Below are positions 38,686 through 47,101 of a DNA stretch of 64,000 nt, in pieces. The stretch covers positions 496,001 through 560,000 of the forward strand of contig NZ_JAAIYA010000005.1 in NCBI RefSeq assembly GCF_010894405.1. Reading direction: 5' to 3'. Below the pieces are notes generated by a model that ran no database searches, was not told where the DNA came from, and worked only from the letters and a program-made list of their open reading frames with translations. The position numbers and the translations under genes were made by a program. Numbering within the stretch: the first letter of the stretch is position 1; each line of letters opens with the position of its first letter. The stretch is from Pyxidicoccus caerfyrddinensis (lineage in GTDB: Bacteria; Myxococcota; Myxococcia; Myxococcales; Myxococcaceae).

Positions 38686-39015
38686 AAGACCCGTGGGCCC
38701 GGTGCCCGCCTCGGCCCCGCGCCCACGCGCCTTTCCCGTCCTTGTCGAACCGGGCCGCCGTGCTCCGCAGCCCACGCTGGCCCTTACGGCAGGAACCGGG
38801 CAACGGCTGCCCGCTTCGAAGAAGAACGCCCCGCGCGCATGTGCAGCAGCGCGGTGATGCCAATGACGCCCGCCACGGCCACCCGATTAGGTTAGGCATC
38901 GCCTCCACTACGGGAGCGTGCGCGGCCGGACGCCGGGAGCAGCGTGCAGGCGCAGGCCCGCCCACCGGGGAGCGGACGAGGCGCTCGCCCGGTCGCCAGC
39001 TCTCGGGAGTTGCGG
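38686..39015. other. Convergent intergenic region, no gene recognised
   Basis: About 330 bases between two converging genes. A 7-bp hairpin CGTGGGC/GCCCACG (38692-38727) after the PaiB stop may act as a terminator but lacks a T-run. On the minus strand a short stretch near 38890-38790 reads as a hydrophobic 30-residue peptide with a GTG start, without a ribosome site; I treat it as a chance frame or a decayed remnant. Confidence 0.45.
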
Positions 39016-41838
39016 CTACCGCTCGGAGCGGCGCGAGCCCCTGAGGGCCTCCGCGCGCTCCTTGCGGGACATCACCGTCACGTCGACGACGTCCACTTCG
39101 ATGGCGCCCGCGTTGTCCGCCACCTTCGAGTCGGGGAAGGTGCAGCGCAGGTCCTCGGCACCGGTGACCTGGTAGCGCTTGCCCGTCTCCAGCAGGCGGT
39201 GGGTGGAGCGCACCGAGCCGGCCTCGGGGCCGCGCTCCACGCACAGCACCTGTCGCACGCGGCCGTTGCTGGCGCGCAGCTCCGCGAAGTCGTCGCGCAC
39301 GGTGAACAGGTAGGTGGAGCGCGGGTTGAGGCCACGCAGCACCACCTGGTGCTCCGGCTTGAGCTGCACCGCGTTCTCCTTCGCGTCGAAGGTGAGGGAG
39401 CGCGGCGGTACGTACGCGGACTGGCGGAGGTTGACGCGGATGGTGCCGCTGTTGTCCTCCGGCCCGTTGTCATCCAGCGCGAAGACGTAGAGCCGCTTCA
39501 CACCCTTGATGGTGCGCATGGACGCGCCGAGCAGACCGAAGCTGGCGTCCGCGGGCAGGTCGCCCTCGGCGAAGTAGGCCAGCGCGTTGGACGCGGTGCC
39601 GCGGCCCTCGGCGAGCGAGGCGCTGCCCTCCGTCCACACCGAGTACGCGGCGGCCGGATTCAGGTCGATGGAGGCGGTGGAGTACTCGGGGATGGGCACG
39701 GCGTTGTACATGGGCCGCAGCACCACCACGCGCGTGGGGTAGTCCACCTCGTGCATGGCGCGCAGGCTCGCGTCGCTCGGCGTGTCCTCGCCGGTCTCGG
39801 TCCCCGCGTCCGCCGTCACGTTGGCCACCATCACCGCACCGGCGTCCGCCGTGACGGTGGCCTGGGCCTCGACACCCGCGTCGGCGGCGGCCGCCGCGAC
39901 GGGGAGCGGCTGCTCGGGCGCCACGAGCGGCTGCAGCTCCGCGTTCACCGGCTCCACCATCTTCGAGGAGGGAGTGAAGCGCCGCGTCCAGGCCAGGTGC
40001 CCGGGCAGCGTCAACACCAGGGTGTTGGCCTCGCCCACGATGACGCCCTCCACCATGAGCGGCGACCGGCCGGCGACTTCCCGGCCATTGAGCTTCACCT
40101 GGGCGCCCGAGGGCTTGGAGGTCACCCACAGCGTGGTGGTCTCCACGCTCTCGCCGGGGACGTAGTCCGCCTTGAAGACGAAGTTGTAGAGCAGCCCGAG
40201 GGCGAGCAGGACGCTGGCGATGCCGAAGATGTAGATGCTCAGCGTGCGCACCTGCTGCTGCCGCTTCGAGGCGCGCTCGGCCTCCTCGAAGGCCAGCTTC
40301 TCGCGGGCCTCGTCGGCGGCGGTGCGGAAGCCGTTGGGCCCGCGCGCGGTCGCGGTGCGCGTGGCACCTGTCGGCAGCTCCGGCGCGCCGTCGACGGCGG
40401 GCACCTCCACCGGGGTGTCGCGCGGCGCGGCGAGCGTGGGGAGGATGGCGGGCACGCCACCGGCGTCGGTGCTCGGCTCGTCGGGCAGCTCCGGCACGGG
40501 CGGGGCGGAGCGGTCGGTGCCGGGCCGGCGCGTGCCGGCCTCCGAGCGGGGCACGTTGGGGTTCGTCACCCGGCGCATGCCGCCGGAGCTGGTGACGCGG
40601 CGCATGCCCGGGTTGCTGGTGGTGGGGCGGCGCTCGCTGGTGGGGCGGCCGCCGTCGCTCGGGGGCTTGCGCACGCCGGGGCTGCCGGGCGTGGAGCGCG
40701 GTGAGCTGGAGATGGGACGGGCGCGGCCCTGCGAGGCCTCCGCGTTGCCCGTCTGCCACGAGGCCAGCTGCTCCTTGAAGGCGGGAGAAATCTCCGGTGC
40801 CTTGCGGCCTTCAGCGGCCAGCTCCTCGGCGAAGAGGAAGGCCATGAGCTGCGACAGCATCGTCGGCGTGAAGCGCGGGTTGTCGCGGTAGAGCAGCTCC
40901 ACCAGCGACTCGCTCATCTCCTTCGCCGTCTGGTAGCGGGTGTCGCGGTCGATGGCCATCGCGCCGGAGATGATGTTCTCCAGCTCCGCGGTCACCGACG
41001 GGTTGAGGGACGACGGCGGCAGGCAGTCGCCGCTGATGATGCGGGGCAATACAGCAACGAACTCGCCCTCGTAGGGGCGCTTGCCGCAGACCATCTCGTA
41101 GAGGACGACGCCGGCGGCGTACACGTCCGTGCGGGCGTCGAGGTCCTGCCGGCCCTGGGCCTGCTCGGGGGAGAAGTACGGGTACTTGCCCTTGAGGGTG
41201 CCGGGGGACGTCTTCGCCTCGACGGCGCTGGTGGCCTTGGCGATGCCGAAGTCGATGACCTTGACCTCGCCCTCGTAGGAGATGAGGACGTTGTCGGGGG
41301 ACACGTCGCGGTGGACGAGCCCCATCTCCACGCCGTCCTCGCCCACGTGGCGGTGCGCGTAGTCCAGGCCGTCACACAGCTTGCTGGCGATGTGCAGCGC
41401 GAGCGGCTCCGGGAAGAAGCCCATGCCGGCCTTCTGCGCGCGGCGGAGCACCTTGGACAGGGGCTGCCCCTGCACCAGCTCCATGGCGATGAAGTACTGG
41501 CCGTCCACCTCGCCGAAGTCGAAGACCTGGGCGATGTTGCTGTGGCTCATGCTCGCGACCAGCCGCGCCTCGCCGATGAACATCTCGACGAAGTCGGTGT
41601 CATCGACGAAGTGCGGGAGGATCTGCTTGATGACGCACGGCTTGGTGACACCCGCCGCCCCCGTCATCCGAGCGCGATAGGTGACGGCCATGCCGCCCGC
41701 GGCAATCTTCGATAGCAGGACGTATTTGCCGAATTGCTGAGGGCTGGGTTCCGCCACGGGTGCTGGGCCAGGGAATGAAGAGGGAGGTTGAGCATACTCC
41801 CGTTCCGGAGAAAGTCCCGGTTCCCGCTCGCGCGGCAC
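39016..41838 (-). CDS. Membrane Ser/Thr protein kinase with PEGA domain
   Basis: A 940-aa Hanks-type kinase. Kinase domain (about 36-300) with Gly-loop IAAGGMAVTYRA, VAIK-type lysine in CVIKQI, catalytic HRDVSPDN, DFGIAK and the APE-equivalent YFSPEQ. A Ser/Pro/Arg-rich linker follows (about 370-530), then one membrane helix (about 531-553), a PEGA domain (TTLWVTSKPSGAQVKLNG, about 565-635) and an extracytoplasmic region. The start is uncertain: GTG at 41838 has a poor ribosome site, and a GTG at 41757 is possible because recognisable kinase sequence begins only at QQFGKYVLL. Large soluble-sensor kinases are a myxobacterial hallmark. Substrate unknown. Confidence 0.93.
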   Translation of the reverse strand: MPREREPGLSPEREYAQPPSSFPGPAPVAEPSPQQFGKYVLLSKIAAGGMAVTYRARMTGAAGVTKPCVIKQILPHFVDDTDFVEMFIGEARLVASMSHSNIAQVFDFGEVDGQYFIAMELVQGQPLSKVLRRAQKAGMGFFPEPLALHIASKLCDGLDYAHRHVGEDGVEMGLVHRDVSPDNVLISYEGEVKVIDFGIAKATSAVEAKTSPGTLKGKYPYFSPEQAQGRQDLDARTDVYAAGVVLYEMVCGKRPYEGEFVAVLPRIISGDCLPPSSLNPSVTAELENIISGAMAIDRDTRYQTAKEMSESLVELLYRDNPRFTPTMLSQLMAFLFAEELAAEGRKAPEISPAFKEQLASWQTGNAEASQGRARPISSSPRSTPGSPGVRKPPSDGGRPTSERRPTTSNPGMRRVTSSGGMRRVTNPNVPRSEAGTRRPGTDRSAPPVPELPDEPSTDAGGVPAILPTLAAPRDTPVEVPAVDGAPELPTGATRTATARGPNGFRTAADEAREKLAFEEAERASKRQQQVRTLSIYIFGIASVLLALGLLYNFVFKADYVPGESVETTTLWVTSKPSGAQVKLNGREVAGRSPLMVEGVIVGEANTLVLTLPGHLAWTRRFTPSSKMVEPVNAELQPLVAPEQPLPVAAAAADAGVEAQATVTADAGAVMVANVTADAGTETGEDTPSDASLRAMHEVDYPTRVVVLRPMYNAVPIPEYSTASIDLNPAAAYSVWTEGSASLAEGRGTASNALAYFAEGDLPADASFGLLGASMRTIKGVKRLYVFALDDNGPEDNSGTIRVNLRQSAYVPPRSLTFDAKENAVQLKPEHQVVLRGLNPRSTYLFTVRDDFAELRASNGRVRQVLCVERGPEAGSVRSTHRLLETGKRYQVTGAEDLRCTFPDSKVADNAGAIEVDVVDVTVMSRKERAEALRGSRRSER

Positions 41839-42225
41839 GCGAAGTTTTCGCTGGGAGTGCTTGGATCAGAGGGAGGCCGTCCGGATTTCGGGGCGGGCGG
41901 GGGAAACCGGGTATCCGGGGACCCCGGCGCGGGCGGGTGCGGGAGACCCAGGACTCTCGGAGTGAGTTCTGTCGGGTCTCAGAATGATTGGTTGAGACGG
42001 GTGAAGTATCTCCCGGGCCAGGCAAGCTGTTGGAATCTGGGGGGATTCGGGGCGGCTTTGACGTGGTGGAGACAGCGGCGTGAGCAGGGCTGTCAGCTGG
42101 CTTCACACTTCTTAAATGCGCTCTGTGGGGCGCGCGGTCGGTTGGCGGTTATCTAGGCCGGCACGACCGGCTGCGCCGGCGGGTGGGGAGCGGCCGGCTC
42201 CTCGCGGGAGAAAGAGGCGAAGCCG
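41839..42225. other. Divergent intergenic region, no gene recognised
   Basis: About 390 bases between the kinase gene and the divergent barrel-protein gene. It includes an inverted repeat GTCTCA-(11 bases)-TGAGAC (41976-41998) and a GC palindrome CCGGGG-a-CCCCGG, and a mildly AT-rich patch (42100-42160) which could hold promoters. No convincing -35/-10 or -24/-12 pair was found by eye. Confidence 0.45.
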
Positions 42226-43833
42226 ATGGTGTCCGAGCTCCCCCTGCGCTCGCGGTGGGCCTCTCTGGCCTTGATGGGGTTTCTGGCGGCGCTGCCGTCG
42301 GTGGCCCGGGCGCAGTCCGCGTTCGACCTGCTGTCGGCGGGGCCGGAATGGGGCGGACAGGACGTGCCGAGGGATGTGCCGGTGCGGCTGCCCGCGTCCG
42401 TTCCGCCCATCCGCGGCGGTGTCGAGCAGGGGCTCGCGGCCCGCTCGGCGCCGGTGGGTGGGATGGCGACGGTGCGCGAGGGCGCCGCGTCGGTGTCGCG
42501 GGAAGCGGGGGAGGATGGAGCCGCGCGCGGTGTCCCCGAGTCCGAGGTGCGCGCTCATGCGGCGCTCGCGGGAGATGGTGCCGCTGCCGGTGCTTCGACG
42601 GTGCTCGCGGGGGATGTCTCCACGGCTGGTGCCGAGACGGTGCGCGCGGGAGGCGGTGCCGCTGCCGGTGCTTCGACGGTGCTCGCGGGTGACGGTGCCG
42701 CTACGACTGCTTCGACAGTGCTCGCCGTGAGCGACAGCGCCGAGGTGGTGCCCGGGATTTCGCAATCCGGCCCGCTCGCTCCGCAGATGAAGCCGGCACC
42801 CGTCTCGCCAGGCCTCGCTCCGCTCTCGCCGATGAATGATCGTCCCTTCAAGGTGATTCCTGTTGCGGCGTCGGTGCTGCCGGGGCTCGTCTTCCACGGG
42901 CTTGGTCCGTGGCTCGCGGGGGATGGGCAGACGGCGAAGCGGCTCTTCGCGCTGGAGGGCACGGGCCTGGGGCTCATCGCGCTGGGCGGCGTGCCCATCG
43001 CCTTCACGGGGGCGTCGCGGCGCACCATTGCTCCGCTGTACGCGGTGACGCTCGCGGGCTTCAGCCTGTTCGGTGTCTCCGCGCTCGCCAACCTCTACGC
43101 GGTGACATCGCCGGCCTTCGACCCGGGCGTGCCCGCGTCCTCGCTGCCGCCGCTGGAACTGGAGATGGGCTACCAGTACGTGAGCGACCCGTCCTTCGAC
43201 TACGGCCACTTCGTCTCGCTGGGTGCACTGGCGCGCCTGGACACGGTGAAGCTGGAGGCCGCCGCGCGGCTGTCTCCGGGCGAGGGCAACACGCAGGTGC
43301 GTATGGGCGGTGCGTACCGGCTGCTGGGCGAGCCCGAGGGCGCACGCCGTGGCTCGGACGGCACCGCGCTGGACGCGGAGCTGTACGGCCTCTTCCATCG
43401 CTACCCGACGGAGGGCTTCACCGTGGCCGGCGCGGAGGTGGGCCTGCGAGGCCGCTACGCCATGGCGCGCGTGAGCCCCGCGCTGGCGGGCTCCTTCGCG
43501 GAGGCGAGCATCGGCACGTCGCTCCAGGGGTACAGCTACCCGGGCGCGGTGAACGAGGGGAACCTGGACGAGCAGCTCCTCTTCACCTTCGGCTACGGCG
43601 TGTGGCTGGGGCGTGGCGGTCCGGTGCGGGGCGACGCGCTCCTCTACTACGACCACCGCAAGGACGGCTTCGCGGGAGGCATGCGCACGCGCGGAGGCGG
43701 AGTGGTGGGCAGCTTCGGCCTGCGAGGCCGCGCGCTGCTGATGAATGACTGGGGCGTCGCCGCGGAGGTGCAGGCGGGCGGAGCCATCGTGGGACGGCTG
43801 TCCCTCATCTATGCCGTGGGAGGTGAGTCGTGA
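42226..43833 (+). CDS. Exported protein with Ala/Gly/Thr-rich repeats and C-terminal beta-barrel-like domain
   Basis: A 535-aa protein. The ATG at 42226 follows AAAGAGG. It has a signal peptide (RSRWASLALMGFLAALPSVARA). Residues of about 115-170 are low-complexity repeats (GAAAGASTVLAGD-like). A hydrophobic region (about 207-300) follows, and the C-terminal about 230 residues show alternating amphipathic strands (ELEMGYQYVSDPSFDYGHFVSLGALARL... AGGAIVGRLSLIYAV) like an outer-membrane barrel. It is followed by a coupled 72-aa gene and a metallophosphoesterase. No known family is recognised. Confidence 0.7.
   Translation: MVSELPLRSRWASLALMGFLAALPSVARAQSAFDLLSAGPEWGGQDVPRDVPVRLPASVPPIRGGVEQGLAARSAPVGGMATVREGAASVSREAGEDGAARGVPESEVRAHAALAGDGAAAGASTVLAGDVSTAGAETVRAGGGAAAGASTVLAGDGAATTASTVLAVSDSAEVVPGISQSGPLAPQMKPAPVSPGLAPLSPMNDRPFKVIPVAASVLPGLVFHGLGPWLAGDGQTAKRLFALEGTGLGLIALGGVPIAFTGASRRTIAPLYAVTLAGFSLFGVSALANLYAVTSPAFDPGVPASSLPPLELEMGYQYVSDPSFDYGHFVSLGALARLDTVKLEAAARLSPGEGNTQVRMGGAYRLLGEPEGARRGSDGTALDAELYGLFHRYPTEGFTVAGAEVGLRGRYAMARVSPALAGSFAEASIGTSLQGYSYPGAVNEGNLDEQLLFTFGYGVWLGRGGPVRGDALLYYDHRKDGFAGGMRTRGGGVVGSFGLRGRALLMNDWGVAAEVQAGGAIVGRLSLIYAVGGES
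42577..42726 (+). repeat. Intragenic tandem repeat, 78-bp period
   Basis: An identical 35-base unit starts at 42577 and 42655, and a degenerate third copy at 42694. It encodes the peptide GAAAGASTVLAG inside the 42226-43833 gene. Exact copies at DNA level suggest recent duplication or slippage. Confidence 0.7.
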
Positions 43834-44048
43834 ATGGCGCGAACGTCTGGGTCGGTATCGGTCCCTCTCCCCGCTACGTGGGCACGAGGCACGCGAGTGG
43901 ACAGCACAACACCTCCGCCGACGAATGGGCGCAGCTCGGTCGTCGCTGGGGCTACCTGGCCGCGAGGAACGCGAGACGCCAGCGCGGCGAGGTTGCTGAA
44001 TCGCACGAGGGCGCGGGGCAGACAGCACCCGCGGAAGGTGAACCGTGA
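43830..44048 (+). CDS. 72-aa hypothetical protein, coupled at both ends
   Basis: The GTG at 43830 overlaps the upstream stop (GTGA), and its own TGA overlaps the GTG of the metallophosphoesterase (GTGA again). Two exact 4-base overlaps in an otherwise gap-free operon argue for real translation. The product is hydrophilic and has no signal peptide or known motif; composition is Arg/Gly/Ala-rich, so a leader-peptide or coupling role is possible. Not recognised as a family, and a chance frame cannot be excluded. Confidence 0.5.
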   Translation: MNGANVWVGIGPSPRYVGTRHASGQHNTSADEWAQLGRRWGYLAARNARRQRGEVAESHEGAGQTAPAEGEP

Positions 44049-45154
44049 GGCGAGCGCTCTACCTGGGCGCGGCGGGCGCACTGCTCCTGTCCGGCTGCAT
44101 GCGGCCCGCGGAGAACCGCGCGGTGCGCGACTCCAGGGTGGGCCGCGCGGAGAGCAGCGGCCTGTCGCTGGAGGTCGAGGATGGGCTGGCCGCCGTGCGC
44201 AACCTGGCCCCGGGAGCGCTGATGCTCTGGGGCAACGCGCCGGTATTCACCGCGCGCGCCACGCTCGCTGCGGATGCGCCGTCGGACTGGGTGCTCACGG
44301 TGCGCAACGCCATGCCGGACGCGGAGCTGCACGCCGAGGTGGATGGCGGCGAAGCGCTCCCGGTGGAGCCTTTGTCCCAGGCGCTGCCCACCGTGAAGAT
44401 GTGGCGCGTGTCCCTGCGTCCGGGAGCGACGGCGCGACTCACCGTGGCGCCGCCGGACTGGCAGACGCGCGAGCCCTTCCGCTTCGCCGCGCTGGCGGAC
44501 GTGCAGGAAGCACTGCCGCGGGTGGGTGACATCTACGAGCGGATGCGCAGGGACGACTCGCTGCGCTTCATCCTCTTCGCGGGAGACTTGACGGAGGGCG
44601 GCAGCCGCGAGGAGCTGCTGGAGTTCCAGGAGCGCCTGGAGGCCGGCTCGCGGATTCCGCTGTACGCCACGCTGGGCAACCACGAGACCTTCGCGAAGGA
44701 CGCGGAGGAGTACACCGCGCTGGTGGGGCGGGGCAGCCAGAGCTTCACCTTCCGTGGCGTGCGCTTCTCGGTGGTGGACTCCAGCAACGGCACGTTGGAC
44801 CCGGCGGTGGAGGAGCAGCTGGAGACGTGGCTCGCGGCCTCGCGAGACGGAGTGCACGTGGTGGCCATGCACGTGCCGCCGCAGGACCCGGTGGGGCTGC
44901 GAGGCGGAGGCTTCGCGAGCCGGGGTGAAGCGGCGGGGCTCGTCGGAAAGCTCGCGCGCGAGGGCGTGGACCTCACGCTCTATGGCCACATCCACTCGTA
45001 CTACTCGTTCACCAACGCGGGCATCCCCGCGTTCATCTCCGGGGGCGGCGGCGCGATTCCGGAGACGTTCGACGGCGTGGGCCGCCACTACCTCGCGGTG
45101 GACGTGGACGCGAGCGAGGGACTGCGCGAGGCGTCGCTGATCCGCGTGGACTGA
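44045..45154 (+). CDS. Lipoprotein metallophosphoesterase
   Basis: A 369-aa protein with lipobox LLLSGC (Cys18). A beta-rich N-terminal domain (to about 140) is followed by a calcineurin-like phosphoesterase: ALADVQE in the place of the DxH motif (the His is a Gln here), LFAGDLTEGG (GDxx), TLGNHET (GNHE), VVAMHVPP and YGHIHSYY (GHxH). The His-to-Gln change in the first motif may lower activity but is seen in some lipoprotein members. It is the third gene of the coupled set starting at 42226. Probably acts on an extracytoplasmic phosphoester. Confidence 0.85.
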   Translation: MRRALYLGAAGALLLSGCMRPAENRAVRDSRVGRAESSGLSLEVEDGLAAVRNLAPGALMLWGNAPVFTARATLAADAPSDWVLTVRNAMPDAELHAEVDGGEALPVEPLSQALPTVKMWRVSLRPGATARLTVAPPDWQTREPFRFAALADVQEALPRVGDIYERMRRDDSLRFILFAGDLTEGGSREELLEFQERLEAGSRIPLYATLGNHETFAKDAEEYTALVGRGSQSFTFRGVRFSVVDSSNGTLDPAVEEQLETWLAASRDGVHVVAMHVPPQDPVGLRGGGFASRGEAAGLVGKLAREGVDLTLYGHIHSYYSFTNAGIPAFISGGGGAIPETFDGVGRHYLAVDVDASEGLREASLIRVD

Positions 45155-45313
45155 GGCTCGTGCGCTGCCACTGAACGAAAGGGCGGTGGGCACCGTGCGC
45201 TTGAAAACGCGCGCGGGGCCGACTTTCCGGCCCGGCAGCGTACCCCCTTGATCTGACACTGAACCTATGTGCAGATGGGCGGACCTTCCCGCACGGAACC
45301 AGGAGGCCCGCCC

Positions 45314-45838
45314 ATGTTCGATTCGAACGAGAACGACCCTATTTCCCCGGCGCTGCGCGCGCTGCTCGAGCTGTTCGCCACGGAATTGACGGAGGTGCGC
45401 TTCCCGGACGTGGACGCCGAGGTGTTGGACGACGCGGCGGCGGTGGTGCGGGAGAAGGCGGAGTTGGTGGCGAAGGCGCAGGCCGCGCTGGACGCCGCGC
45501 GCCTGTCACTGCACGAGAGCCAGGACGCGCTCCTGCAGAAGGGGCAGCGGGCGCTGGCGTACGCGCGGGTCTTCTCCGAGGACAACGCGGAGCTGAGCGC
45601 GAAGCTGGAGGGCATCAACCTGCCGCGCTCGACGCGCAAGAGCCCGCGCGCGGAGGGCACGGCGGCCGAGCCCGTCGCGGCCGCTCCGGGCAACGACGAC
45701 AACGCTCCGAAGCGCCGAGGCCGTCCGCCGAAGGCGCGTCCCGCCACGGGAGCGTCGCTGTTCGCGGATGGTGCCACGCCCGAAGCGCTCGCCGCCCACG
45801 CGCACGAGACGGGCAACGGCGTGCTGCCCACGGCCTGA
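45314..45838 (+). CDS. Small acidic helical protein with AT-hook motif
   Basis: A 174-aa protein. The ATG at 45314 follows AGGAGG. The N-terminal about 100 residues are helical and acidic (ALRALLELFATELTEVRFPDVDAEVLDDAA, then a coiled coil AELVAKAQAALDAARLSLHESQ). Near residues 137-146 lies KRRGRPPKAR, a textbook AT-hook that binds the minor groove of A/T-rich DNA. AT-hook proteins such as CarD are used in Myxococcus gene control, but this one is not CarD. A DNA-associated role is inferred. Confidence 0.75.
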   Translation: MFDSNENDPISPALRALLELFATELTEVRFPDVDAEVLDDAAAVVREKAELVAKAQAALDAARLSLHESQDALLQKGQRALAYARVFSEDNAELSAKLEGINLPRSTRKSPRAEGTAAEPVAAAPGNDDNAPKRRGRPPKARPATGASLFADGATPEALAAHAHETGNGVLPTA

Positions 45839-45864
45839 GCTACCCGCTCACCGTGAAGTGTCCT

Positions 45865-45897
45865 ACGGCCCGGTGCCTCGTGGAGGTGCCGGGCCGT
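45865..45897. terminator. Bidirectional hairpin between converging genes
   Basis: Perfect 9-bp arms ACGGCCCGG/CCGGGCCGT with further inner pairing, placed between the AT-hook gene (+) and the alcohol dehydrogenase gene (-). GC-rich, no T-run; the convergent position supports a shared terminator. Confidence 0.55.
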
Positions 45898-45917
45898 CGT
45901 GTCTGGAGCGGGTGCAA

Positions 45918-47090
45918 TCAGTTGGGCAGGAACACCGCGCGCACGCACCCGTCCTGCTTCTTCTTGAACAGCTCGTACCCTCGCGGCGCGTCCTCCAGGG
46001 GGAAGCGGTGCGTGGCGAGGAACGACGGGTCCAGCTCGCCCTTCGCCACGTGCTCCAGCAGGCGCGGCAGGTATTTCTGCCCGTGCTGCTGCGCGGTGCG
46101 CACGGTGAGCCCCTTGTTCATGATGGCGCCGATGGGGAACTTGTCCATCACGCCATAGACGCCGAGTATCGACAGCGTCCCGCCCTTGCGGCACGCGAGG
46201 ATGGCCTGCCGCAGCGCCTCGCCCCGGTCCGAGTGCAGGTGCAGCGCCTGCTTCGCCCGGTCATACGCGTACTCCACGCCCGTGCCGTGCGCCTCCATCC
46301 CCACCGCGTCGATGCACGCGTCCGGCCCGCGCCCGCCGGTCAGCTCCTTCAGCAAATCCAGGACGCTGTCCACCTCCGCGTAGTTGAGCGTCTCCGCGCC
46401 CACCTTCTCGCGCGCCAGCGTCAGCCGCTCGGGGAAGCGGTCGATGCCAATCACCCGCTCGGCTCCCAGGAGGAACGCGCTCTTCATCGCCATCAGCCCC
46501 ACGCCTCCGCAGCCCCAGACGGCCACCGTCTGTCCCGGCTGGATGCCGCAGAAGTCCGCGCCCATGTAGCCGGTGGGCGCGGCGTCGGAGAGGAAGAGGG
46601 CCTGCTCGTCCTTCACGCCCTCCGGCACCTGGAAGCAGTCGGTGTCCGCGTGCGGCACCCGGACGTACTGCGCATGCGCGCCCGCGTAGCCGCCGAAGGC
46701 ATGCGTGTAGCCGTAGATGCCCGCCGTCGGGTAGCCGAACACCGGCTCCTGCAGCTCCGCCTTCGGGTTGGTGTTGTCGCAGAGGGAGTAGAGGTCGTGC
46801 TGGCAGTACCAGCAACTGCCGCAGCAGATGAAGGACGGCACCACGACGCGGTCCCCCTTCGACACCTTCTTCACGTCGCGGCCCACGTCGACGATTTCGC
46901 CCATGAACTCGTGGCCGATGACGTCCCCCTCGCGCATCGTCGGGATGTAGCCGTCGATGAAGTGCAGGTCCGAGCCGCACGTGGTGGACATCGTCACCTT
47001 GAGGATGGCGTCGCGTGGATTGACGATGCCCGGGTCACCCACCGTCTCCACGCGCAAGTCATTGATTCCGTTCCAGCAGAGTGCTCGCAT
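45918..47090 (-). CDS. Zinc-dependent alcohol/formaldehyde-type dehydrogenase
   Basis: A 390-aa MDR enzyme. The ATG at 47090 (MRALCWNGINDLRVETV) fits the family start; the frame runs far upstream to 48221 by chance. Catalytic zinc ligands are Cys in TTCGSDLH and His-Glu in GHEFMGE. The structural zinc site is in CCGSCWYCQHDLYSLC. The NAD(P) loop is GCGGVGLMAMKSAFLLGA. The pattern is close to glutathione-independent formaldehyde dehydrogenase and sorbitol-type enzymes. It follows the SRPBCC gene by 11 bases in one operon. Confidence 0.93.
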   Translation of the reverse strand: MRALCWNGINDLRVETVGDPGIVNPRDAILKVTMSTTCGSDLHFIDGYIPTMREGDVIGHEFMGEIVDVGRDVKKVSKGDRVVVPSFICCGSCWYCQHDLYSLCDNTNPKAELQEPVFGYPTAGIYGYTHAFGGYAGAHAQYVRVPHADTDCFQVPEGVKDEQALFLSDAAPTGYMGADFCGIQPGQTVAVWGCGGVGLMAMKSAFLLGAERVIGIDRFPERLTLAREKVGAETLNYAEVDSVLDLLKELTGGRGPDACIDAVGMEAHGTGVEYAYDRAKQALHLHSDRGEALRQAILACRKGGTLSILGVYGVMDKFPIGAIMNKGLTVRTAQQHGQKYLPRLLEHVAKGELDPSFLATHRFPLEDAPRGYELFKKKQDGCVRAVFLPN

Positions 47091-47101
47091 CGACGTGTCC
47101 C

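Noticed and set aside
38594..39244. 216-codon minus-strand ORF between the PaiB and kinase genes
   Set aside because: Low-quality frame covering non-coding DNA and parts of both neighbours; no motif or ribosome site.
42100..42160. AT-rich patch considered as a sigma-54 promoter
   Set aside because: TGGC is present but no GC at the -12 position with correct spacing.
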